DNA of 64,000 bases from Gyromitra esculenta (taxonomy: Eukaryota; Ascomycota; Pezizomycetes; Pezizales; Discinaceae), in NCBI GenBank assembly GCA_038503075.1, contig JBCAML010000003.1:930001-994000 (forward strand), given 5' to 3'. The position numbers and the translations under genes are program-made. Numbering within the stretch: position 1 is the stretch's first letter; the number at the start of each line of letters is the position of its first letter. The notes under the pieces are model-generated. The model worked only from the letters and a program-made list of their open reading frames with translations. It did not search any database and was not told the origin of the DNA. Of this stretch, positions 1-12,842 are shown piece after piece.

Positions 1-727
1 GATAATGAAGAACTTTCGCACTTCGATGAATCAGTAACCACGGCTTGGAGCTTCGATGCCTATAGCTAGTATGAACTTACATGGTGTAGCAAAGAACAGT
101 CCATAGTATGCTGAGACAATGGTGAAAGTGAGAAGCCTCGGGAAATCAGAGACAGGATCCTTCAGGAGCTTCAATTGATATAAAGCTGGAATCGCAGATA
201 TAAAGATACCACCAAGACCACCAGCTGCAGTAGCAGAGGTTTGGACGATAGAGTTTTCCTTGGGACCAAATGATCCGCCGAGAATCGGGAAGTTCTCTCC
301 GAAAGTCTTGCTGAAGAAGGTAAGGATAGCGAAACCGAAGATGGCACCGAACAAGTTGGCGCCAAAAGTCCAACCAGTCTTCAAACCTATACATAACCAA
401 GAGCATTAGAATTTAGTCTCGTTCGTAATTATTCTACCAAATGAGCTCATTTGACGTACCAAGGTATACGTTGGAGGCATTCACCAGGCCACCTAGGATA
501 CAGCCGACAACGATTGCACGAGCAGTGAAAATCCGATTACGAGGTTCTACCGGAGCATTCGGGTCTATAGGGAAAGGAACAAAAGGGTCTGATTCCAGTT
601 CTTCGTGAACACTTTCTGTTTCGTCTTTCATGTCTGCCTTTTCTTCGTAGGGTACCTGCTCTGGGATACTATAGGGATCTTGGGAGGGGTATTGGTCCCC
701 CGTGATTTCGACATTGTTGGAAGCCAT
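1..727 (-). CDS. OPT-family oligopeptide transporter, N-terminal part (runs off the left edge)
   Basis: Proton-coupled oligopeptide transporter of the OPT family, a multi-pass membrane protein importing small peptides or related compounds. Model: complement(join(1..20, 81..386, 460..727)). About 198 residues are present. Residues 1-65 are an acidic hydrophilic cytosolic tail. The first membrane segments follow, with the OPT hallmarks NASNVYLGLKTGWTFGANLFGAIFG and later ENSIVQTSATAAGGLGG. Both introns (21-80 and 387-459) start GTAAGT/GTACGT, end in AG and restore frame; the second joins TP to LRKFF, as expected in this family. The start is the first ATG of the open frame. The rest of the gene lies outside the window. 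The family is clear; the substrate cannot be told. Confidence 0.9.
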
Positions 728-2624
728 TGCCTCTTCGTGTCCTTCACTCGATCGTCAAGAATGACTTTCAAGTTAACCGAACGGATAAAGAGGGAGGAGA
801 AACAGAGTTGATAGGAAGGTGGCATGGCCTCCTTATTATGCTTTTTGATATCAGGCGCAATTATCGGACGTTGCTCGTGTGCCATGATTTTCACAAGCCC
901 ACGTTATCTCTACCCTCTTGATTATTTCCCCACACTAGAAGGTGAGGTTAGATGTATGTCGCCTGTAACTCGCCGCCACTGTGCCCCTGGTCTATGCGAT
1001 ATCTCTTTGCGCGTGGTACCAATTTTCGCTATCGCTCCCGGAATGCTACAGCATATCGCCCCAACCCCTCAAATCATAATTACTAGATACGAAACCCTTA
1101 CATCAACTCGCTACTCCTGGCTTGTCATACTATTGGAGTTCTATACTTAATACATTCGTAGAACCTGTGAGTAGGAAGTGAGACAAAATATGCGACATGC
1201 ACGGCAAAAATTCCCGTTGTCTAGAGAAGTGAGGTCAGAATCCGGATACATATCGCTGTCTGTCACTAATTCTATGGCTGCGAATGCTTCTGGCTATTGA
1301 TGAAAGTGGGTCGCGATTCGTTTCAAACTTCACCTCGGACGTTTTCCCCTTTTGGTATGGTCTGGTAAATTTAAATACACCAGCGTCAACCTTAATTGGC
1401 AGTTCAAATGTTCGAACGAGCGATTACCCGACATGGCTTATCAACAAGCAACCTCGACGGTGCGTGGAGCTACTCAAGCGATTGACCTTTTAAGATTGAG
1501 TTTACCCACGTGCCCTATTCGAATACTGGGCTGAAGTTATGCAGTCGTGGGGAAGCCGTAGGCTACAGCACTATACCGAGCTAAAGATCTCAAGTTAGCC
1601 ATTGATTATCTCTTGATTTTCGAGTACCAATTGACCCTCTACAGGTTGCAACTTAATATCAGAAGTATTTCAATTAAAGTTTCACTCGAATTCATATTCC
1701 CGATAGAGACTGCTAAATTCTCACTTATTTGGCAACGAAGCAAGAGCAATATTCATATCATTTTGTATGAAGCTAATCGCGATCTATGTGGCATCTCTCC
1801 AACCATGTGTTGGATCCGTAGCACACTCTCAAAACAGCAGGTACCCTACTAATTTTTAGTATTCTTGCACAGACGCTGGGCTTGGCATCATCTGTGACCT
1901 ACATGTATCGATGGTACAGTCGGACCTTGATATAAGGAACCTCAATATAATGGAGATTTGCAGTAACGGACGGAAGTTGGGTGCAACTTTGAGTTCTTGG
2001 CACTACTTAAAATTTGCTGTAAGGAAAAATTTGCTATAACGAACAAATTCCTACGAATTATGCACGTCTCTTATAACAAGGTGCGACTGTAATTCTGATT
2101 TATCTCTTACACTAAGCTAAGAATACATGCACTCTTTATTCACACACTGTGCTAGTCAGCTTGTCCTACGTCACTCAAATATTGGTAGAGCACACTAGTG
2201 AACAAATAAGTCTTAGAAAATCTTATCCTATGTCTTTGCAATTGGGAGGGGCATAATATATTTGCACGGACATTTTGACTCAAAAGAATAACAATCGCGA
2301 CTGGAGCAGAGATAGCTCTAGTAAAAATATCGACGACAAAGACAAGAGTTACAGATATAAATAACAATTTGAAATGAAGGTAAACAATTTACTTATTTTT
2401 GTATTTTCCAGTTTCCGGATAATGGTACAAAGCTATACACAGCATCTCTCTCAAAAAAGTACATGTAAGTCTTAGTTTTTAATGTAAAGCCGCTGGCACC
2501 ATATTTTTCTTTCTGCGGCATCTTACACTCGGCTGATAAAGCTCAAAATTCTTAATTTAGGCGTGGGGATAATGGTGGGAGGACGCCACTCCATCGGTTG
2601 CCTCCGAAAGCTCAACTAGCCATT
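728..2624. other. AT-rich intergenic region between OPT and SCO1
   Basis: I see no convincing gene. Short open frames here lack coding character. The only structured item is the TA-flanked TIR element at 1917-2089. The stretch is the 5' side of the OPT gene and the 3' side of SCO1, so the OPT promoter should lie just right of 727. Confidence 0.5.
1917..2089. mobile_element. MITE with CAGTCG-type terminal inverted repeats
   Basis: The ends are imperfect inverted repeats of about 21 bp: CAGTCGGACCTTGATATAAG on the left, and the complement of CAGTCGCACCTTGTTATAAG on the right. A TA dinucleotide lies directly outside both ends (1915-1916, 2090-2091), as for Tc1/mariner/pogo insertions. At 173 bp it is too small to code, so it is a non-autonomous element. 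It resembles the element at 23895-24065 in size and in its GTATAA/TATAAGG-rich interior. Confidence 0.7.
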
Positions 2625-4773
2625 TCAGCGCTTTTGGGACCCCTTCCAATCCCCTATGTGGTCGCCAATAATCTTTGCCGCTTGCTCAGGGGTATGTTGT
2701 CTTCCAAGTGCTTCAACGAAATCGCCCTCTGGATCTAGTTGAAGAGGTCGAATTCCCCTCCAAAGGAGGGAGGAAAGTGACCGTAGGTTAGTCGTGTTCG
2801 TTTGGGAATAATAAAGGGAACAAAAAAAACAAATTATGGTGGATGGGTGGGGTATGGTTAAAGATAAGAAAGCAAGATTCCGATATAAGGGTATATGTCG
2901 TGATCTGCCTCAATATAGCTAAGAAAGAAAGCACGCGTTGAGATATTCCCCATGTGAAGACAGCGGCGAAATGTTCCCCAAATCGACAGACTATGGTTAC
3001 ACGTAGAATTTTGACTGGGATAGCCTATTATGGTTTCTATGAGAGAGCTTCGCGAAACCCCATGCAGTTTCAGGAAGCAAGAGGAAAGCGGTAAGGTAGT
3101 GGCAGTAAGAAGAAAAAAAACCAGGATAGACGCATGGCTTAATTCAAAGAATCTAAGAAAGAATGATTAGGGAACTTACCCATGAGATAAAAGTAGATCG
3201 AGTGATCCACTAGGTAGTCCTGGCCCGGTTTGATATCGGGTGGCGTGGAAAAATATACGCGATATGATTTGCATATCTGCTTAATTTGATCGTACGTGCC
3301 TATTATCGGTTAGATTCGGCCAAAATATTTGTCAAATAGCAGTTCGACAGAGTTTCCGGGTTGAAGCGATGGCTGAGATGTGCTTAATTAGGGATATAGA
3401 TAAAAGCTAATTACCTGTCAGTCCAATGAGGTCTGGGTGGAACTCGGCTAGGTATTCCTTTATCTGTGTCTCGCGAACTTCTCGTATTAGTATAACTATA
3501 TCAATTACGACACGAGCATATGACCGAGATCTTGGTGTTCTGGTTTATAAGCTACGATGATAAAACTGAGGTAGATCTAAATATGTGGTTGAAGAAAAGA
3601 GAGATGCAACCCACTACTGGAGGTGAGTCCCTGGCAGGATCACAAGTGATAAAAATTGGTGTCATGACGTTCCCATTCTTCTTCTTGACCACTATAAAAC
3701 CTAGTTAGTAGCTTCTCGAATATCATAATATAATGTAGATTACTTCACATCGATAAAAAACTATGAGGACAAAAAAAAAAAAACCACTTCTGGAATATAG
3801 ATGAATCAGGAAATTGTTCTTTCAGGTCAATGATATTGATATATGGGTGAACTATTATTTATAGCCCTTGGTGTACATATGCGGCGATCCGCCTTCATTG
3901 CATACACTGTACCAGGAAATTTGGGTCATATACTTTCTGCACAAAGCTAATGTGATCAAGGAAAATGGTATATAGATGGTAGAAAGGTAATCGCAAGCTA
4001 TGGGACTACTTGGAACAATCAAGGAAACAAGAACAAGTATGAGCGGTATCAATGGCGGGCGGCGGGGGATGAGGCCTAATCAAACAAAAGTAATGGAGTG
4101 AAACTTACAATCAATCATTTCCGCCATCTTATCAAGCTCTTCTGGGCAAATATCAGGGCAGTGGGTGAACCCAAAATACACCTATTCAAACCAGTATTAG
4201 ATTATGCTTCATTAAGGTCTCTTATGCGCCACGCCCTATTTATCAACTATCAAGTGACTCACCAACATAAACTTTCCTCGCCAGTCCTCATCCTTTCTTT
4301 CTTTTCCTTCTTGATCGACTAAATTCAACGGTCCTCCGACCTTTGGCTTTCCAACACCTTTCGACATTTCGGCAATCCTCTTCCGCTCCATTCTATCTTT
4401 TTCTGTGCGAAAATAAAAGGTTAATCCGACACCAGATAGGAGGAAGAGCAGTCCAGCTTTCCACGAAAACGGCTGTACCAGCGACAATCAGTCAGTGGAA
4501 GGGTAGGGACTCGGTCGAATGAGAGGGGCGAGGGTATGGAATTAGGGAACCTACTCCGCTACGGTAACGAGATTTAGCTTCCTCCACCGTCTTGAACTTT
4601 CTAGGAGTCGATGTATGGAATCCAGTTTTCATTGTCTGTCTGCAAGGTACAGTTCTCGACCAGGGTGACGTGAAACATCGAATTGACATAGGTCTATGAG
4701 TGGTGAAGATTTTTTTCCCTGAGCTAGAGAATACTGACCGCGCAAGGCAAACCGAGGGCATATGCGGAACCAT
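2625..4773 (-). CDS. SCO1: SCO1-type mitochondrial copper chaperone
   Basis: Inner-membrane copper chaperone that delivers copper to the CuA site of cytochrome c oxidase subunit 2. Model: complement(join(2625..2734, 3180..3299, 3415..3477, 3611..3691, 4109..4181, 4263..4472, 4555..4773)); 876 nt, 291 aa, all frames consistent. Residues 1-70 are an Arg/Ser/Thr-rich mitochondrial targeting region. One membrane span ([18 protein letters not shown]) follows, then the thioredoxin-like SCO domain. Copper ligands are visible: CPDIC (Cys about 151 and 155) and the distal His about 248 in [19 protein letters not shown] and [17 protein letters not shown] are also typical. The start is the first true ATG; the frame is open upstream only from a TTG. 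Two introns exceed 400 bp, unusual for this window. The donor after exon 4 is a weak GTTGCA. Confidence 0.93.
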
Positions 4774-7212
4774 TGAAGACAAATTTATCGTCAGATTGCT
4801 GCAGATGGAGTAGTGGTGATGACAATGAAATAACGCAATTGTGAATCTGACGTCCTGATGCGATATTGCAAGTGCAAAAGCCTAGGACTGTTATTCAGCT
4901 ACCTAGACGAGCTAAGACACAGCTTGGCAAATATCCGCAGAGCCGCAGACCCAACCAGCCAATTGCAACACAACGTTAACATCTGAGTTCATCAATGAAT
5001 CGAATATAACCAACCAGAATCATATGTATATTCCATTTCCCTTGTAGGAGTTAGCAATAAGTCGGCACTAAAAGTTATACTAGAAATTATTTCCGAGTCT
5101 TATCATTTACACCACATAATCATATATGCTAACATTAATTAGCTACTATTTGAGTCTCCCTTTTTGAGAAAATTTGTATTTTTGATGCTTTTACTGATGC
5201 CTTTTCTGACGCTTTCCCCCAACACTTTTCCCTACACTTTTCCTGATGCTTTTACTAGTGTCTTTCTAGGGAAAAGCATCAGTAAAAGCATCAACAGATC
5301 ATTTACAACATACGTCTCTAGGAAAAGCATCATTTTGTGTCTTTTACCACTTTATTTGTAGGGGTAATGTGTATATTGATGCATTTCCTCGCGCTGTAGA
5401 GGATACTTACATCTTGTAATTTACTGTTTCAATGCTAGTACGGCCCCATACGGTAAACTAACATAATTTACCGTATTTTTGCAACCCTAGCTGTACGTAC
5501 GTATACGTAGGGTGAGTGATGTGGTTTTTAGGCTTGCTAACGTCGTAACGAGTATTTATCGCTATTTTTTTTTCAGGATACAACGCCGATAAATCCTTAA
5601 ACTAAAATCTGGAAATTTCAATTAGAATATAAATTTGTTATACCTAGTGATAAAATATCAGCTATTATTTTATCTGCTACTAAGGGAAACTGCCGCACAC
5701 TCACAACGCAAGCAAGTATGATGTGGGTTAGAGTTTTACACTAAATATGTTTATTCTATTCGGATTTAAGGAGAAGCCCTTCGCCATCTAATTGGCCTTT
5801 CCTTGACTTGATCATGACCATAATCTTTGGGAGTACGTTGTTGATTTCTGCCGTCCTGATTGATCGCAACGTACATCACTTTCCTATTTTCTATATATAT
5901 GTACATATATATTAACTAATGTATGCTCCTACAGTACATACATAGGGTATACCTTACGTACGTCAGCATAGCACACGACTTATGTGGAGAAACCTCTGAG
6001 CCACCTAGACATGAAATAGTTCCTGTACTTTTTGCTATATTTATTGCTATATTTTGGCAGTACCGGTCACATTCATGAACAATATATGGTCATGGTGCCT
6101 CATGGACATTTGAGTACAAACATATCTCCCTAGGCTCCCAGCTCCGAATCCCAAAAGACCTGAAAATAGAAGGGGCCGTATTTTTAGAGGTATTAATCTT
6201 CCTAATAAGGCTCGATGCAACTTTCCCACAATACCTGTACCCTCCCATAACTATAACGGCTTCCCTAGTATATATTAGGTATTTCATAAGCCTTTGGTCA
6301 CTGGGCGGATTTCCGGATTATGTAGCCGTTTTAAGAGTACTGATGGAGCCCTTACTATCTACCTAAAATTGCTGTATAGATCTAGAGGCTTTTGCTCGAG
6401 GCAAAGCAAAATAAATCGACACCTATCCCCGAGATCCCATTCGGCGCGTATTGTTGAAACAGTGGGCACGACCGCTCGACTGCCTAGAGGCTGGTAGCGC
6501 GCCCCCACGACCACCTATATAATAGGGTCGGGCGTGAAGTATTGGGCTCATTGGGATATCACGGATCTGTGCGGTCACAGTATTTCTTAAGCACAAGCTC
6601 CCAATACAAGGAGCAGTTATGCATTAATTAGCTAGATATATATCAATATATATCTTCATCCCTCGAAGCTACAAAATTATAAGTATGTTAGCTATATCGA
6701 GATAGGGCATAAATGTGATACGTATACGTCATTCAATCAAAACGACATAGTCTGCAGAGCAGAATTGAGTGGCTAGTATAGGTGAGTCATATACTTAATG
6801 CCATTTAATTAGAACACGTGCAGCGAGATTGTAGCCTATCTTTTATGCGGACATGTATGTATGTGCTATTAAGCTTAATTAAAGAAAACTCAGACGTCGT
6901 GAACAGCTGTGCAGGGAAATTTCACCTAAAACAACACGGGGGTAGCTTAACCTCGAAAACGGTAAGAAAGGTTTCTGATAGTTATATCTATATTAAGCTT
7001 AAGCGACTGGAATCCTGGTGAATGAAATACAAATAGATGTTCACAAATCACTACTTCAAGGTGTGTAAGTGCCTTATACGTTGAACCCCATCCACCCCTG
7101 GACCAAGATTTGAGAAAGTTTATCTAACCCTCCCAAGTCAACTATATCAAGCTTCGCTCATTTGTCTTCTCTCTCCCGTATATATCAACATCACACATTG
7201 CTTTCCTATTCG
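4774..7212. other. AT-rich gene-free stretch
   Basis: I found no supported gene. It contains one shortened copy of the GATGC-rich TIR repeat (5186-5402) and otherwise AT-rich sequence with TATATA-type runs near 5890-5930. The SCO1 promoter should lie immediately right of 4773. Confidence 0.5.
5186..5402 (-). repeat. Shortened copy of the GATGC-rich TIR repeat family
   Basis: On the minus strand it begins TCTACAGCGCGAGGAAATGC and continues ATACACATTACCCCTACAA. This matches the start of the copy at 21685-22452 (ATTTACACATTGCCCATACA) and the outer end of the copy at 24369-25045. Inside are repeated GATGCTTTT/GATGCCTTT units in both orientations, plus the TTTACTAGTGTCTTT stretch also seen near 21810. 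It lacks the tRNA-like core of the two longer copies. Confidence 0.6.
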
Positions 7213-7413
7213 TCAACTAGGTGCAAAAATTCCCCTTGCTCTTGCCGGCAACTTCCTTCTCCTCGGCGACCTTCGGCAGAGGAAGCAATCGATTGTGTCC
7301 CGTTGATGTGACACGACTTCGAAGACCGTGCATTGTGGTCCGTTTCCGCAGAGAGTGGAACGGTTAATGTAGGAATCGCCGCAGGTATATATTGAGAGTA
7401 TGTAATAGCACAT
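7213..7413 (-). CDS. Probable small Cys-rich protein (66 aa)
   Basis: Intronless frame on the minus strand starting MCYYILSIYTCGDSYINR, with ATG in a good AAAATG context. It has Cys at the start and then CG, TLCG, PQC and CFLC spacings, and ends in an Arg/Lys-rich tail before TGA. A start with MC followed by CG and C repeats recalls small fungal zinc-ribbon-like proteins, but I cannot name a family. There is no signal peptide, so a nuclear or cytosolic role is more likely than secretion. It stands alone in AT-rich DNA. The open frame extends seven codons upstream from a TTG, which I did not use. It could still be a chance frame. Confidence 0.45.
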   Translation of the reverse strand: MCYYILSIYTCGDSYINRSTLCGNGPQCTVFEVVSHQRDTIDCFLCRRSPRRRKLPARARGIFAPS

Positions 7414-9733
7414 TTTCTTCGTTCTTATGGACAAAGAGGGGCTTTATCCGATTGTGTTAGGTGCAAAAGGTCCGTCGCTTGAGTGTTCGAGTAGATGTAG
7501 TCGTTGTTCTTGCTTGATCATATACGTTCTAAGAAGGTCTGTGAAAACTGAAATCCTAGGGAGAATAGTTTGTAGTTTTAATATTTGGTATTACTTCCCG
7601 TAGATACCGATAGTATAAGGATATATTAGGTACTTTATACACCTGCGAGTTTGTTTTGGCTTCGGGGAAGTAGGAAGGGAGTCCTTCTTATCATCAAATT
7701 ACTCCTTGAATAATCACCTCTCCGAGAATGTAAGGTTCAACACACGCATACATATTTCTACTTTGTTTGTGATCCCTGGCCATTACAAATTTGGGAGTCG
7801 CGAGCAGAGCACAAGGAAAGTATTAGCGGTAATTTGCGGGTGCCGGCTTGCATTAAAATTAGAAAGGATTACCACTTACAGTTACTTACTAGATGACTCA
7901 CCAGGATTTATTTCTTTCTTTCTTCGTCAGGCACATATTCACCCGCATTAATTTGCTAGAGAGGCAGCTTCATCTCAAGCTCGAAGAATGAGATGCATCA
8001 GTTCAAGTTTTCTCTGTATACGTATCAGTTGAATAAAAACTATGTATGCGTCAGTAGAAATACTTAAAGACGCAGAGTCGTATGAAGGGTTTGTTTGTTG
8101 AGCGCGGAAAACAAGTCAACAAAAAACTTAACAGAGGCTGACCACAGATATATACTCCGCTTGCATGGTTTGAGGCACGGATACCAACACTGCTTAGAAA
8201 ATTGCTACATCCTTAATTTGTCTTTCTTGAGATACACCGCAAGCAAACACAACAGAATGGTGTACCATAATCCTCATATCCGACGCCGAAAGCTTGTATA
8301 TAATATATATATATATATAACTTTGAGATTTTGTTTATATTCATGTGCTTAGCTTAGTTGTGGCTACCTGATCATGAGCCTAAATTATCGGCATGCAGTA
8401 GCACAAGCAAGTAAATTTGGGCTTAGCAATATATACATGTATTTCTGCTTAGCCCTAGTTCTCGTGATCGAAGCTTAAGCCGATAGTCAGTCTACTACCC
8501 CCTATTCCGAAAATGTTAGTACCTCAATATCGGCAGCTTTTCTTCCAGAGCTCGAGAATTGCGAGATTTGAAAGATATATTTGCGATATAAATAAGTACC
8601 CTCTGACCCACACCTTGGGATACAATCTCCGATTTCCTCAGAAATCCCTCCGATCCGAGCATCCTTTATCTCCAATTTCCTACATTTCGATAACCGAATA
8701 TGTGATCAAGCAGAGTAAGGGGATGCTACGATCAGGTGCAGGTCTTCGCACTGTACATTAGCCCATTTTCTGTTGGTACGGGATGGGGCATGTGCCCTTA
8801 CAGAGATTACCTTTCTGAGGTATTGATTTTAGTCTTATATAGATACAGAAAGGCCCATCAACCTAAGGAAAAAGATTTTACGAAGAAAGTGTGTCAGGCC
8901 AAAGCCCTGAGATATATATATGGGATGTACGGCTATGTGCGCATTGGGCAAAGCCAGCTAGTTAGTGAGTGACATTGCATTTTGGATCTAGGGTGACAAA
9001 TCTTCAAACTCGGATTAATCGTTTTGACTCAGACAGCAGATTAACTACTTAATGTTCCAAAATTCCGGAGATTTTTCGTTGATACATATATACACACATA
9101 CATATAGATTGAAATTGGACAACTCCTCCCCATCACATTTGGGGGAAAGACACTGAGTCGCGTGGTTATACGTGCATATATGATCGTATGACTACACGAA
9201 ACAGTGTGTGTAAAATAGTCTTATTAAAGGAGTACAAATGTATTTCAGCTTACAAAACAAATTATACACAATCAGCTGAAGGGTCTGCAAGTACTACTAG
9301 CACGCAACGATCAATAATTATAGGCAGCTTAGGACGCGTGGGGGCTAACCACATGTACGTATATTCGACTCTCATAGAAGCCGGAAAAGAAAGACCGCTT
9401 TAATCAGACCTGGCCAATTGCAACTCAGAGTAGCGTCAACCTAAAATCACCGCCCATGCTCGATCAACTATCATGTGCTAAATGAGATACATCGACAAAA
9501 AAGCTGTCCAAGTATAGTCCGAAAAGGCGAGTAACACTGTTATGACAGGAAAAAAAGAAAAAAACGTGGTCGTGAGACGCCAGAACGTGCTTGATATCCA
9601 CCTCAGAAACCACAAGGGTGAGTAACTGAAAACTATGAAATTAAGGAAATTAAGGCGAATCAATAGTTCAGTTTTCCACGAGCATATAATAGAAACCAGT
9701 CAAGATGAGAAAAAGAGCCATGGGTTAAACCCA
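7414..9733. other. Gene-free stretch
   Basis: Repeated GTATATA/ATATAT motifs and AT-rich DNA. No frame in either strand shows convincing coding character, and I see no TIR pair. Confidence 0.4.
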
Positions 9734-10769
9734 TCATCGACTTAGGGATTTTTTAACTGCTCTCGAGATTATTTTTCCCAGTGTTCCTCCAGCTTTCTCG
9801 ACAGAAGAAAGGGATTTATTTCTCAATCGCATTCTTTGTTTTGGCTGTTCGTTTCCCGCTACCTCTATGATCAAACTAACAACTGGTGGCTCTGCCTGCT
9901 CAGCATTCTCGGTTTGCTGCTGGAGAAAGAGAAGCTGCAGTTGGTAATCTATTTCGACCATCGAGTATGGCTGCCGGAGAAACGAATGCCAGGTTATCTC
10001 ATCTTGGTCATCATCAAGCGAGCCTTCAGAGCATATTGAAGGTGGGGGAGTAGAGGGAGGACAATAAGGATGACCATAAGAATTAAGTGAGGGAAATTGG
10101 TATAGCTGTGGCTTAGGGCTTTCGTGTTTTTCATCAAGAGCATCGTTCTGGTTGGGAATTTTTTGGCCGTCCATAGCCGTCTGATTACGGAACCCATAAC
10201 CAGCTAAATCACAGAACGTGCATGAGATCCGCGATTCAGAGGTATTCTAGAGATGACGCGGTAAGCAATAATGAAACTAATAACACTGCAATATAATAAC
10301 TAACCTTAAATATCTGTCCGACATTGCAGCTCAAATTTTCCTCCATTTTGAGGCCCCACGATGGTCTCCCTATAAATACAGGGCTCTCCATAGCAGGACA
10401 TAAACGAAGCTCCGTCAAACCGGTACTTAAGGTAAATGACGGTACTTCTAAGTGCATCTCACTTTGACATCTTGGCATAAAGTTTGGTGATGTAGGGAGA
10501 GGTGTTGGAGGGGGCGCGCGGGGTAGTTGGTAGGTGGCATTTCCGAAAAAGTGGCTACAGGGCGGGAAAGAGTCCTTTAGAGGATAAGCCCATTCTGAAG
10601 AACGATTCGATAATGAACTACATCTGCTTGAATCCGGACGTGAGAGGTCGCTGTCATCAGCTCGATCAAGGATAGGTATGAGATCTTCGTCGTCAAACAA
10701 AATGGAAGAAAAAGCGCCTAGGCTGTTCTCAAAATCCCTAGCAAGGAGTGGGTAATTTTCGGAGTGCAT
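9734..10769 (-). CDS. Hypothetical disordered protein, two exons
   Basis: Model: complement(join(9734..10246, 10305..10769)), 325 aa. The intron (10247-10304) starts GTTAGT, ends CTAG, is in phase 0, and joins VGQIFK to NTSESR. I do not recognise a domain. The protein is low in complexity and rich in Ser, Pro, Asp and Glu. It has proline runs (APPPTPLPTSP; CPPSTPPPS), a Gln-rich helix candidate (LQLLFLQQQTENAEQ) and a basic C-terminus (GKIISRAVKKSLSR). There are no membrane spans or signal peptide. The Ser-rich N-terminal stretch (SDLSRPDSSRCSSLSNRSS) could be phosphorylated. The next supported genes are about 2.3 kb to the left and 5.7 kb to the right. It could be a regulatory or scaffold protein, but that is only a guess from composition. 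Confidence 0.65.
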
Positions 10770-12728
10770 TTTGCAAGTTCAAGCTCGAAGGATTCAATTC
10801 TTGAGTGTTTTGGTATGTCCTTCGGGAGCAATAGAAGTGAACGGGTTCCCGATAGTGCGAGGGGCGTGAGTTTATAGCTATTTGATATGCCCGATTTTCC
10901 CATATCCTTAAATTCCCATCATGTCCCATTATTCACCTCCCCCCCACACACACTCAGGTATGCAAGGATCGAAGATCTTTTAGGATAGCAGTTTTCATCT
11001 CAACCTTGGAAATAAGATCTGTTGGTAGGGATGAATGTGCGCGTTTATGAGTGTGTGTGTGGGTCTCTTTACCGATTCCCACTGCGATAGCTATGGTTGA
11101 ACCCATCGGGACCTCATCTTGATCTGTTCTTGCATATGTATGCTGATGTGGGGTAACCCCAGGTAGGAATGGACATCAGGTACCCTACTCAGGTACATAC
11201 CGACCCAAAGGAACTTCTCTCCATGCCCGCGGTGTACCAACGACTGTTTAGAGTCTAAATTATCGACCCTGTGGAGATAATCATCGCGAGAAAGCTCAAT
11301 ATCAGATATGACCGTATACGTAGCTTCAGCATTTAAGCCTAGTGCAGGTTAGAATAAGCGTTGATGTAAGGAGCAATAGCTATAGGGTAGAAGGCAGCAG
11401 CTCAACCAGACGGCGACTAAGTGGGGCCGGCACAAGAGTCTGGCTAGAAACGAACAAAGATGTATTTTCCCGGTTCTAATATTCACTCTTCTCAGTACCA
11501 AGGTATCGGGGAGGATTCGCATCGCAACTGGTCTCTACGCTTCCCGCAAAGGATTTCTGAGATGCAACGTCCCGCGCCGAACGAACTATATGCATACCAA
11601 AGCCTCACCTAACCCTTTCTCGAATGACTGTTCATCATATCGATAAAAAGCTACTCATAAGTGTATTTTCAACGATTCTATAATAAAGACTACTGACATA
11701 ACAGCTGTATGCCTGAGCTCGCAGTTGGCTTACTTTTTTCTCCCAGACCAACCAAGCTCTCCTTCTTTAGTTTGTATGAGCCTAGGAAAACTTACACCCA
11801 AGTTACCACGCGTACATAATATATGTTTCTTTTGCCCAGAAAGCCTTAGCAACTGCAGTACACGTACTTTAATTGGCCACCTTCACGATCATACGGCATG
11901 TAGGATAGTTACGCATACACTCACACCCCTAACCAAACCCAAGACGGTACCCCTCCTTAAATTTACAGGTAATACGAGCTAGGCGTTATGAATTTCTCGC
12001 ATTGGCCGCTTCTCAGTCATAATATCTCACACAACTCTTTGGTTGAGGCATCTATTTCAGTGCTTAGGGTACTCGTATCATGGTAAACCACATGTACATG
12101 TAGCTAATCAGTAAGGTAGTCAAATTGCTATTTGAGGGCATGCGTGTTTGCGCGAAAACCCATATGCGCATCAAAAGGGAAAAAAAAGGTCATCATTACC
12201 CCATCAACAATATTCTAGATTTGTAAAGCTGCTTTTCTCGATTCTTTTTGGAATGAGAAAGTTTGTTCGGGGCAATGTGGGCACTAGCCGTGGAGATACG
12301 CTGATGGTCGATCGGCATGCAAGGGATCGGTTATACTGGAGTTTGCTATTCGTATTTTTGTTTAGAGATGAGGGGTCTGTTTTACTTACCTACACAGTAG
12401 CGCGATATACATATCAAATTTGCTGATGTTTTCGGGTGCAGGAGCCCCAAGGGAGTGGGGGATTTCTGGGTCTGGAACGCCACCACTTGCACCCCCACCC
12501 AAAAGGCCCAGACTCCGAATCACATCCGTTGTCGTCTACGCAGCTGCGCGAAGCATCTTGAATGACCCCGCTTAGGACGTAAACATGGCTATCCAAATCG
12601 TCAGGCAAACTTCCGATTGTCTGATCGCCTGCCTGCGGAGTTTCGGGAACCGGAACAAAATTTGGGTATTCTGTGCGGATATGTAGGCTTATATAAGCTT
12701 GATCATGACATACAGATGGAAAAAAAAA

Positions 12729-12842
12729 TAGAGACTTTGCGCAAATAGATCCAGCTCCGATTTCTAGCAATTTAATTGGTGCAGATCAGCTTCTGGTTGG
12801 TCAAAGACCAGGCAGGGCTGGCTCAAAAGCGCAAAGTCTCTA
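12729..12842. repeat. Separated 14-bp perfect inverted repeat
   Basis: TAGAGACTTTGCGC at 12729-12742 and its exact complement at 12829-12842, with 86 bp between. It could be the remains of a small TIR element. No target duplication is evident. Confidence 0.5.

Noticed and set aside
12414..12770. 118-codon minus-strand frame with several Cys
   Set aside because: It overlaps one arm of the 14-bp inverted repeat and a poly-A tract, and I could not find supporting splice sites or a family.
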